The notes under the pieces are model-generated. The model made no database searches. It was not told the origin of the DNA and was given only the letters and a program-made list of their open reading frames with translations. Shown here one piece after another: positions 7,844 to 12,565 of a stretch of 12,565 nt of DNA (position 1 is its first letter; the number at the start of each line of letters is the position of its first letter). Source of the stretch: JBBRQP01 sp038226175 (lineage in GTDB: Bacteria > Cyanobacteriota > Cyanobacteriia > Gloeobacterales > Anthocerotibacteraceae); contig JBBRQP010000082.1 of the NCBI GenBank assembly GCA_038226175.1, forward strand, positions 1 to 12,565, written 5' to 3'. The position numbers and the translations under genes are program-made.

Positions 7844-8602
7844 TCAGGATTTAGCGGGTGTGACGCCCTTCTCGAACGTACGAGTTAGGGGCTGACCGGG
7901 CTTACCCATCGGGCCAATGGGTTGATTGTTATAGGTCAACATGACAGCTCCAGCATTACCAGAGCGCACGTTGAGAGATTTTTGGGCTTGCCAAGTACGG
8001 GTCTCGCCCTTTTTGAGAATGCCTTCAAATTGATTTTTGCCATCGACAATTACGCGCAGCCAAGTGGCATCGGTGACAGCAGTAGCAAGATTCATGCCAG
8101 TGACAGGCGCTGGTGTAGGTTTGGACGGCAGGACAACCGATTTTTTGGGTTCGGGCGTAACCGGCTCGGGTGGTGGGGTAACGGCGAGTTGGGGTAAATA
8201 GGTGCGAACGGCTGCGCTCAAACCAACTACCAAAGCGGCAGCCACTAGCCCATAGACGACCCACTTCACGGTAGGAGAAGTTTTGCGGGGTTCTTGGTAA
8301 CTCAGATCTAGCTTGGCGATAGGCGGAATAGGTTCGATTTTGCGGGTGAAAAATTGTTGGACTAGGGGATTGTTGTCTAGCTGTAAAATCTGGGCGTATT
8401 TGCGAATAAACCCCCGCACATAGACTGGTTCTGGTAAACGGTCGGTTACACCGGCTTCGATCGCTAAGAGATAATGCTTAGGGATGCGCAGTTGTTCACT
8501 CAAGTCGTCTAAATCAAAATTTTGTTCAACTCGAGTCTTGGCGAACAAGCGTCCTAAGATTTCAAGGGTGACGGGATTGGGTTCAGTCATAGAGAAGGTC
8601 AC
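7844..8602 (-). CDS. rodZ: RodZ-like protein: HTH domain, one membrane helix, DUF4115 domain
   Basis: A 252-residue bitopic protein of the RodZ type, which tethers MreB to the membrane. Residues about 14-75 form a helix-turn-helix of the Xre-like RodZ type (GRLFAKTRVEQNFDLDDLSE, then PKHYLLAIEAG, YVRGFIRKYA). A membrane helix spans about 113-131. A proline-rich periplasmic linker follows (140-166), then a DUF4115 domain (about 178-243) with WLRVIVDGK, GETRTW, GNAGAVML and GKPGQPL. The GTG at 8602 overlaps the upstream gene's TGA by four bases (GTGA), a usual coupling; an in-frame ATG at 8590 is an equally possible start. Neither has a clear ribosome site. Location next to mreB supports the role. 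Helix-turn-helix domains of RodZ bind MreB rather than acting as regulators. Confidence 0.85.
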   Translation of the reverse strand: MTFSMTEPNPVTLEILGRLFAKTRVEQNFDLDDLSEQLRIPKHYLLAIEAGVTDRLPEPVYVRGFIRKYAQILQLDNNPLVQQFFTRKIEPIPPIAKLDLSYQEPRKTSPTVKWVVYGLVAAALVVGLSAAVRTYLPQLAVTPPPEPVTPEPKKSVVLPSKPTPAPVTGMNLATAVTDATWLRVIVDGKNQFEGILKKGETRTWQAQKSLNVRSGNAGAVMLTYNNQPIGPMGKPGQPLTRTFEKGVTPAKS

Positions 8603-9321
8603 GACTCGGTGGAGAGGGCTTGGACTTGAGCGACAGTCAAATGACGATAGGAACCTAAAGGCAAGTCACCAAGACGTAAAGAGCCGATAGCAACCCTTCG
8701 TAATGATTCTACAGGAAAATTCAAAATTTGGGCGACTCGCCGGATTTGGCGGTTACGTCCTTCGGTAAGCTGGACTTCGAGCCAGGTGCTAGCAGCGAGC
8801 GTTTTGAGAATCCGTATCCGCGCTGGGAGAGTTAGTCTACCTTCTAACAGGACTCCTGCACGCCACTGTTTCAGGATTGCAGCTGGTGGTTGACCGCTTA
8901 CTTGGACATGATACATTTTCCAGAGCTGGTGACTCGGATGGGTAAGTTTTTGGGTCAAGGCACCGTCATTGGTCAAAATTAACGCGCCTTCGGTATCTTG
9001 ATCGAGGCGGCCGACGGGGTGTAGGCCTTGGCGTTCAGCTTCGGGCAGTAGGGTTAATACGGTTGGGCGACCAAAGGGGTCAGAACAGGTGGAGAGTAAG
9101 CCTTGGGGTTTATTGATTAAGTAGTAGCGCAAGGTAGTGGGTTTGAGGGGTTGTCCGGCGACGGTAACACAATCCACATCGGGATCAATACAGGTGCCGA
9201 GTTGGGTGACGATGGTGCCGTTGACTTGGACTTGCCCTGAGGTGATTAGGTCTTCGGCATGACGACGCGAACAGAGACCATGGCTGGCGAGATGTTTTTG
9301 TAGACGTTGGGGCGTACTCAT
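8599..9321 (-). CDS. RsuA/RluB/RluE-type pseudouridine synthase
   Basis: A 240-residue enzyme that isomerises uridine in ribosomal RNA. An S4 RNA-binding domain occupies about residues 4-50 (RLQKHLASHGLCSRRHAEDL, then GQVQVNG). The catalytic domain has LINKPQGLLST, the active-site motif GRLDQDTEGALILTNDG with catalytic Asp107, and the closing EGRNRQIRRV. These are RsuA-family signatures. The target site (16S or 23S) cannot be told; RluB-like is the most frequent case. The start ATG at 9321 opens directly on the S4 domain and gives the usual length. It is the first gene of the minus-strand run and overlaps the rodZ-like gene by four bases, so the two are coupled. Confidence 0.93.
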   Translation of the reverse strand: MSTPQRLQKHLASHGLCSRRHAEDLITSGQVQVNGTIVTQLGTCIDPDVDCVTVAGQPLKPTTLRYYLINKPQGLLSTCSDPFGRPTVLTLLPEAERQGLHPVGRLDQDTEGALILTNDGALTQKLTHPSHQLWKMYHVQVSGQPPAAILKQWRAGVLLEGRLTLPARIRILKTLAASTWLEVQLTEGRNRQIRRVAQILNFPVESLRRVAIGSLRLGDLPLGSYRHLTVAQVQALSTES

Positions 9322-9417
9322 GACTTAGCTAGGGCTACATTCCTTAAGTATGCTATCTGAACCGTTACTTTATGAAATCATCGAAGATACGATTAAGCAT
9401 ATGTTCATCCCATTTTA

Positions 9418-9918
9418 ATGCTCAAAAAACAACCTGCCTTACCACGTCCGCCACTAACTACGGAAGAGCTGGAGAAACTAACTGCAAATGATCGTTTGCG
9501 GATTAAACTAACCGATAAGGAAAATCTTCGGCCACGGGAAATCAATAGAGCGAGAGACAAAGAGAGATCTGAGCGTTCCGCTAGACTTCGCATTGAGGAG
9601 GAACCAATTCTGGAAGATTTGCGTCAGATAAATTGGAATGTTGAATCAGTTTGGGACGTGGATAACAAGGGTGCTAGGTATCCTGGAGTTATTCCTATTT
9701 TACTCAAACATTTGGTACTTCCATACTCAGATCGCATCCGTGCAGGCATTGCCCGCGCTTTGACGGTTCCCGCAGCTAGGGAGGGATGGCCTATCTTTGT
9801 GGAGGAGTACCGCAAGGCACTTTTAGGCTGGGGCATTATAGCTCTGGGTGACACCAAAGAATATCGGCTGGGAGCCAAAGATGGCTTAGCATGCGCGTGG
9901 GATAGGGTCCAGAAATAG
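9418..9918 (+). CDS. Small HEAT-like helical protein of unknown function; possible immunity protein
   Basis: A 166-residue soluble protein. Residues 1-60 are highly charged and probably helical (many Lys, Arg, Glu). Residues about 65-130 carry ILEDLRQINWNVESVWD, YPGVIPILLKHL, YSDRIRAGIARALTVP and WPIFVEEYRK, and the end has GAKDGLACAWDRVQK. This pattern recurs in small HEAT-like proteins in which neighbouring helices count out LLKHL..PY.DRIR.GIARAL. I recognise the pattern but not a named function. Some such proteins sit beside polymorphic toxins, and here a toxin tip remnant starts within a few bases, so an immunity role is a reasonable guess. No ribosome site is seen ahead of ATG 9418. It diverges from the pseudouridine synthase gene and marks the switch from core genes to accessory DNA. 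Confidence 0.72.
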   Translation: MLKKQPALPRPPLTTEELEKLTANDRLRIKLTDKENLRPREINRARDKERSERSARLRIEEEPILEDLRQINWNVESVWDVDNKGARYPGVIPILLKHLVLPYSDRIRAGIARALTVPAAREGWPIFVEEYRKALLGWGIIALGDTKEYRLGAKDGLACAWDRVQK

Positions 9919-9937
9919 TAACCTTATCCTTAGGATT

Positions 9938-10330
9938 AACGAGACACAAATTCCGTCCGCTAATGCTCAGTTTGGTGATCAGCAGTTGCAGTCGCCTAAT
10001 TCATTGGACACTGGGAAAACAGCCACTAATGGTCAAGAAGTTAGCGTAGGTGATATTCTCAAAGATGCTAAGCTAATCAAAAACAAATTAAGTAAATAAT
10101 ACGAAAAAGAAGGTGGTTTTAAAAAAGCAAATGAAGACTTCGATAGCCTTGTTGGAGGTTCCGTGAAAGACCAAGGAAATGAAATTCGGTCAAAAGAGCT
10201 AGGTGATGAGTCAAAAGATAGTGTAAGACCCGACACCTCAGGTGGCCTGCCAACTATTCAGATTAACCCTGCAAAAGATCAAGTCATAAAAATAAGGTAT
10301 TTTGAAGCTAGTTGTCATGGTTGTCATTGA
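9938..10330 (+). pseudogene. Polymorphic toxin C-terminal domain remnant, interrupted by TAA
   Basis: One frame reads about 53 codons (ETQIPSANAQFGDQQLQ..., VSVGDILKDAKLIKNKLSK), a TAA at 10097-10099, then 76 more coding-like codons to TGA at 10328. The second part has GGFKKANEDFDSL, GNEIRSKELGD, VRPDTSGGLPTIQINP and KIRY. This order is typical of a small toxin tip at the end of RHS, CDI or similar proteins; it recalls the polymorphic toxin type 17 domain, from memory and not checked. No start codon with a ribosome site precedes it and no delivery domain is attached. Removing the TAA would rejoin KLSK and YEKEGGF smoothly, so a single nonsense change on an already detached cassette is the simplest reading. 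The end overlaps the putative immunity gene. Confidence 0.62.
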
Positions 10331-10838
10331 GGATCTTAATTTAATTAATTGCTTGATATCTTCACTAGAAAATATCATAGAAAAGCCTATCCATCTAAAT
10401 TCGGATTGGGCGCTCTCGCACAACTGGAGCATAGTTCCAACAGAAAGTGCATCTCACTTTAATGAAATCACTGCGACTCAGCTGGCAAATGCTGTTACAG
10501 ACTTTGGATACAATCAGCTTTTTGCTGTCATAACAGAAAACGTAAAAAACTATCCACCCTGTTTTCAAGTCTCGGCAACCACAGAAGATCTACTAAATTT
10601 TAGTTGGGAATGTGGATTTCTCAACTATGTACTATTTCCTTCAGATAAAAGCTTCATTATTCTGTGTACTATAAATGATTATCAAGTCGTTGCTGGCTCT
10701 TCTGAATTTGTAAAAGCAGCTGTCAGTATGGATGTAATAGCTGCAAAGGAAGCTTTTAAAGTGATGGCATTAGATAGTAGCCAACCAGTATGGCAAAAGA
10801 AAATTTTTATGGAAGTATTGCGAAGATATATTGAGTAA
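10317..10838 (+). CDS. Putative immunity protein for the adjacent toxin tip
   Basis: A 173-residue soluble protein with no membrane segment or signal. Conserved-looking elements are FGYNQLFAVITENVKNYPPCFQV, then LLNFSWECGFLNYVLFP, SFIILCTINDYQVVAGS and VWQKKIFMEVLRRYIE (each shown in part). The composition is acidic with many aromatic residues, as in immunity proteins. I do not recognise a named family. Its start lies inside the end of the toxin remnant on the same strand, the usual toxin-then-immunity order. ATG 10317 is preferred; an in-frame TTG at 10302 with AAGG four bases before it is an alternative. The frame is intact while the toxin frame is broken. Base composition is more A/T-rich than the mre genes, consistent with acquired DNA. 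Confidence 0.65.
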   Translation: MVVIEDLNLINCLISSLENIIEKPIHLNSDWALSHNWSIVPTESASHFNEITATQLANAVTDFGYNQLFAVITENVKNYPPCFQVSATTEDLLNFSWECGFLNYVLFPSDKSFIILCTINDYQVVAGSSEFVKAAVSMDVIAAKEAFKVMALDSSQPVWQKKIFMEVLRRYIE

Positions 10839-10870
10839 ACTTATACACATCATGTGTCGGGATGTGGTGG

Positions 10871-10966
10871 TTACTTTACAAGATTCAGACCTTCTGCCTG
10901 TTCATCCAGATACTTATATAAAGTTGGCTTGGAAATCTGCATCATCTGACAAAGGTATGTCAAGAA
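10871..10966 (-). pseudogene. C-terminal remnant of a serine recombinase (resolvase/invertase HTH)
   Basis: On the minus strand the frame ending at TAA (complement of 10871-10873) reads LTYLCQMMQISKPTLYKYLD followed by EQAEGLNLVK. L(C)xMMxISKPTLYKYL is the C-terminal helix-turn-helix that resolvases and invertases use to grip their recombination site. Only about 31 codons remain. The upstream part of the gene is replaced, at 10967, by the terminal repeat of an IS256-family element, which suggests that the insertion cut the recombinase gene. The catalytic serine domain is nowhere in the window. The fragment is short, so the call rests on one motif. Confidence 0.55.
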
Positions 10967-10988
10967 GATTGTGTCAGTGGGAAAATCT
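10967..10988 (-). repeat. Terminal inverted repeat (transposase C-terminal side) of an IS256-family element
   Basis: GATTGTGTCA at 10967-10976, then GTGGGAAAAT, reads inward from the element end and lies directly outside the transposase stop at 10988. The same ten bases, followed by a similar GG..AAAAT stretch, begin the second IS256 element at 12439, so this is the true element end. Confidence 0.72.
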
Positions 10989-11230
10989 CACATTGGTAAT
11001 CTCCCTTCAAACTCAATCGCAAACCGATTCAAGGCTCCTTTCCAATCACGGAGCGGCATCGTCCATTTCTTGGATAGGTGCTGAATTGCCAAGTAAATCA
11101 CTTTCAGCGCCGATTCATGAGTGGGGAATGTCCGATGGTTGCGTAAAACTTTGCGCAAGGTCATGTTGACCGATTCAATAGCATTAGTCGTGTAGGCCAC
11201 TTTACGGATATCGGCTGGGAACGCGAAGAT
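10988..11230 (-). pseudogene. IS256-family transposase, C-terminal fragment
   Basis: About 80 codons from the end of an IS256-family (mutator-like) DDE transposase, minus strand, ending TGA at 10988. The reading begins at about 11230 with FAFPADIRKV, then YTTNAIESVN, which carries the third catalytic acidic residue (Glu), then LRKVLRNHRTFP, ALKVIYLAIQHLSKKWTMP and RDWKGALNRFAIEF. These are signature elements in the correct order. The first two catalytic Asp residues and the whole N-terminal two thirds are missing: at about 11219-11230 the sequence passes straight into the end of an RHS core gene on the other strand. The fragment cannot transpose by itself. Its end sequence matches the element that begins at 12439, so both are probably the same or closely related elements. 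Confidence 0.9.
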
Positions 11231-11392
11231 GACGGAACTGGGGTACTTTATTCGCGAGGACATTATTATTCTCCAGAGATGGATCGCCTTATTTCTGAAG
11301 ACCCGATTGGCTTCCAGAGTGGCGATACTAACTTATATCGCTATGCAAATCATGCGCCTTATTTAAGTGTTAACCCGATGGGGAGATACTAA
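11222..11392 (+). pseudogene. C-terminal end of an RHS repeat-associated core domain
   Basis: On the plus strand 56 codons read REDDGTGVLYSRGHYYSPEM, then DRLISEDPIGFQSGDTNLYR, then YANHAPYLSVNPMGRY and TAA at 11390. This is the RHS repeat-associated core signature (DGTGLYYYRARYYSP.LGRFISEDPIGF...NLYRY...DP.G) that marks the end of the RHS shell, just before the variable toxin tip. The upstream repeats are gone, replaced at about 11222 by the IS256 fragment. The tip is also gone, since the frame stops right after the NPMG that stands for DPxG. The TAA shares bases with the vapC stop on the other strand (CTAA, 11389-11392). It is a relic without function, yet it shows that an RHS locus once lay here. 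Confidence 0.85.
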
Positions 11393-11820
11393 GGGGTAAT
11401 CAATTCCAACGCTGCTGCACCACCTGCAACCGCCCCTGTAGTAATGCGCTGGTCAAGAGTCGCTAGCTTTCCCCCTTTATGGACAGCCAGACCCAGTAAA
11501 AAAATATCCGTAATCTGGGAATGAGAAACCAACGCCTCTGGTTTAAGCAGGGTGCGGATACTCACGTCCTCAGGCCAAAACTCATGGTCAGGAACGGTAC
11601 AAAATTGGCGAAGTATGCCCAAGACTACGGGTACCTCTCCAGGGCGATTGGGATAATTGGGATGACTCGCAATGCGGACAAACCCGTTTTCTGTAAGCGG
11701 ACAGGTAGCCCAAGCCCGCTCTCCCCTAGCTGCGAACCAGCGATGCGCTGCCTCATGATGGATATGCATCGGGTCACTCATCGCCAGTAAGACATTCACA
11801 TCCAGCAAATAGGCCGTCAC
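11389..11820 (-). CDS. vapC: VapC-type PIN-domain toxin (ribonuclease)
   Basis: A 143-residue PIN-fold protein, the toxin of a type II toxin-antitoxin pair; relatives cut tRNA or rRNA with Mg2+. The acidic active-site set is complete: Asp7 (LLDVNVLLAM), Glu44 (PLTENGFVRI), Asp105 (SQITDIFLLGLA) and Asp123 (LATLDQRI). The motif NPNYP-like stretch (SHPNYPNRPG) and the length also fit this VapC subgroup. The GTG start at 11820 overlaps the antitoxin stop by four bases (GTGA), a tight coupling typical of such pairs. The stop overlaps the stop of the RHS relic on the opposite strand. The frame and active site are intact, so the pair may be working, and it may help keep this damaged region in place. 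Confidence 0.92.
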   Translation of the reverse strand: MTAYLLDVNVLLAMSDPMHIHHEAAHRWFAARGERAWATCPLTENGFVRIASHPNYPNRPGEVPVVLGILRQFCTVPDHEFWPEDVSIRTLLKPEALVSHSQITDIFLLGLAVHKGGKLATLDQRITTGAVAGGAAALELITP

Positions 11821-12041
11821 AGTTCATCTCGTAGTTGGTTAATGAATTCCAGGGTGACAATACTGGACTGCACAGCTACAGGAAAGAGTGGTATGCCATT
11901 GCGAACTTGAGAAACCTGTGGCCGTGCCAGGGCTTGACGAGCTAAATCTGATAACGCCTTGCCAACCGAAACCCCGCGCTGACGGGCAATTTCCTTAGCG
12001 GCGAGGAGGACATCTTCTTCGAGATTGAGGGTGGTGCGCAT
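11817..12041 (-). CDS. vapB: VapB-type antitoxin, ribbon-helix-helix
   Basis: A 74-residue antitoxin. I chose the ATG at 12041 because the protein then opens with MRTTLNLEEDVLLAAKEIAR, the beta strand and first helix of a ribbon-helix-helix DNA-binding domain, followed by QRGVSVGKALSDLARQAL. The longer frame up to 12119 would add 26 unrelated residues across the operator. The C-terminal part (about residues 40-74, GIPLFPVAV and LEFINQLRDEL) is the toxin-binding tail. AGAGA lies a few bases ahead of the start as a weak ribosome site. It overlaps vapC by four bases. Autorepression through the palindromes just upstream is likely by family precedent. Confidence 0.9.
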   Translation of the reverse strand: MRTTLNLEEDVLLAAKEIARQRGVSVGKALSDLARQALARPQVSQVRNGIPLFPVAVQSSIVTLEFINQLRDEL

Positions 12042-12081
12042 CAGTGTCTCTCTAAAGAACTTGAGTACAGGTGATTTACTT

Positions 12082-12117
12082 GATGTCATAACATCAATTT
12101 TTAGATGATAGCACATC
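12082..12117 (-). promoter_or_regulatory. Candidate two-site operator for VapB
   Basis: Two related palindromes lie 41 bases ahead of the vapB start: GATGTCATAACATC (12082-12095) with perfect 5-base arms, and GATGATAGCACATC (12104-12117) with GATG/CATC arms. Their starts are 22 bases apart, two helical turns, as expected for cooperative binding of ribbon-helix-helix dimers. Regulation is inferred. Confidence 0.55.
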
Positions 12118-12118
12118 A

Positions 12119-12152
12119 AAGTAGGGGTTCAATTCATAGCAGAAGTAGGGGT
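12119..12152. repeat. Pair of 10-base direct repeats between vapB and the next gene
   Basis: AAGTAGGGGT occurs at 12119-12128 and again at 12143-12152, 24 bases apart. The second copy directly precedes the ATG at 12153. It may be a chance duplication or a binding site. Confidence 0.4.
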
Positions 12153-12434
12153 ATGAGGCGCAGTGGAACGATAAAAGCACTGACAGCGGTTTTACTGACG
12201 GTATCTTCTTTTGTTTATTTGCTGCTACTACGCTTACGCCTCCTGTCCCTGCATCGATGCAACAAGGGTCACGGGGTCTTCGTAATGTTAATACTAGGGA
12301 AGAGTCATCTGATTCTAAAAATGCTGGGCAACCACAACAGGAGAATCTGTCAAAAGATACCGAATAAGCTGCAAGATAAAGGCTATAAAGAAACAGCAAG
12401 GTGCATCTATATACGAAGTTACAAGGGACTGTAA
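12153..12434 (+). pseudogene. Probable frameshifted gene for a small exported protein, function unknown
   Basis: The ATG at 12153 opens a 93-codon frame that begins like a signal peptide (MRRSGTIKALTAVLLTVSSF) but then turns into a Leu/Arg-rich stretch that looks like out-of-frame translation. In another frame, from about 12197 to TAA at 12365, the reading is protein-like: LFAATTLTPPVPA, then SMQQGSRGLRNVNTREESSD and NAGQPQQENLSKDTE. Joining the two by a one-base shift near 12210 gives a signal peptide followed by a polar Ser/Gln/Glu-rich linker. I therefore read it as a decayed gene for a secreted or surface protein. The single frame as it stands is the other possibility. It ends five bases short of the IS256 terminal repeat at 12439. 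No family is recognised. Confidence 0.4.
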
Positions 12435-12438
12435 ATTA

Positions 12439-12565
12439 GATTGTGTCAAAGGCCAAAATGCAATAAACCCCATCTCAGAAACAAGGAGTGGAGCATGACC
12501 TTCCGACCAGAATTAATCGATGAATTACTCAAGGACTACCGTAACCCAGAAGACCTGATGGGTGA
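12439..12565 (+). mobile_element. Left end of an IS256-family insertion sequence, runs off the window
   Basis: The element begins with GATTGTGTCA at 12439-12448, the same ten bases found at the end of the IS256 fragment at 10967, followed by GGCCAAAAT against GGG-AAAAT there. A 46-base leader separates these ten bases from the transposase start. The target duplication cannot be tested because the other end lies outside. Confidence 0.75.
12495..12565 (+). CDS. IS256-family transposase, N-terminal start, cut by window edge
   Basis: The first 23 full codons read MTFRPELIDELLKDYRNPED and then LMG, the characteristic opening of IS256-family (mutator-like) DDE transposases, where a helix ELLDELLKDYKNPEDLLGE is near constant. 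AGGAG at 12484-12488 lies six bases ahead of the ATG at 12495, a good ribosome site. The catalytic region is outside the window, so whether the gene is whole is not known. Together with the C-terminal fragment at 10988-11230 it suggests at least two insertions of one IS256-type element within 1.6 kb. Confidence 0.88.
   Translation, partial: MTFRPELIDELLKDYRNPEDLMG

Noticed and set aside
10831..11169. 112-codon plus-strand frame across the recombinase and IS256 remnants
   Set aside because: It is antisense to two recognisable fragments on the minus strand and shows no protein-like pattern of its own.
12094..12399. 101-codon minus-strand frame upstream of vapB
   Set aside because: It crosses the operator palindromes and has no recognisable pattern or ribosome site.

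Overview
The window looks like bacterial chromosome, most likely from a cyanobacterium or a close relative. The grounds are the mreB-mreC-mreD cluster preceded by a rodZ-like gene and an RsuA-type pseudouridine synthase, plus the protein style of MreB, MreC and the M23 peptidase. No GCGATCGC (HIP1) octamer was seen, so if it is cyanobacterial it belongs to a lineage poor in HIP1. The lineage call is inference and only moderately secure.

Layout: (1) bases 1-197 are the tail of an IS3-family insertion sequence (end of the transposase gene plus a probable terminal repeat). (2) 264-3175 holds a secreted M23 peptidase on the minus strand, divergent from a plus-strand group of a secreted peroxiredoxin Q, a GT-C-like membrane protein whose start codon abuts the preceding stop, and a UPF0114/YqhA membrane protein. 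(3) 3176-9321 is a minus-strand run that reads pseudouridine synthase, rodZ-like, mreB, mreC, mreD and then an exported SBBP-repeat protein. It is an envelope and cell-shape module: MreB filaments, the membrane adaptors MreC/MreD/RodZ, and a surface beta-propeller at the downstream end. (4) 9418-12565 is an accessory scrapyard. It holds a small helical-repeat protein, a polymorphic-toxin C-terminal tip broken by a stop codon, an intact putative immunity gene overlapping the tip, the last residues of a serine recombinase, an IS256 end with the transposase C-terminus, the last 56 codons of an RHS core, an intact VapBC-type toxin-antitoxin pair with a two-palindrome operator candidate, a degraded exported-protein gene, and the start of a second IS256-family element running off the right edge.

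The most interesting part is region 4. Pieces of an RHS/polymorphic toxin locus (core end, toxin tip, immunity gene, possibly a second immunity gene) survive out of order, with mobile-element scars between them. The toxin is broken while at least one immunity-like gene stays open. This fits decay of a contact-dependent toxin locus with selective keeping of immunity. The core genes in regions 2 and 3 look ordinary, apart from the SBBP protein directly behind mreD.

All family names come from reading motifs by eye. No database search was run.
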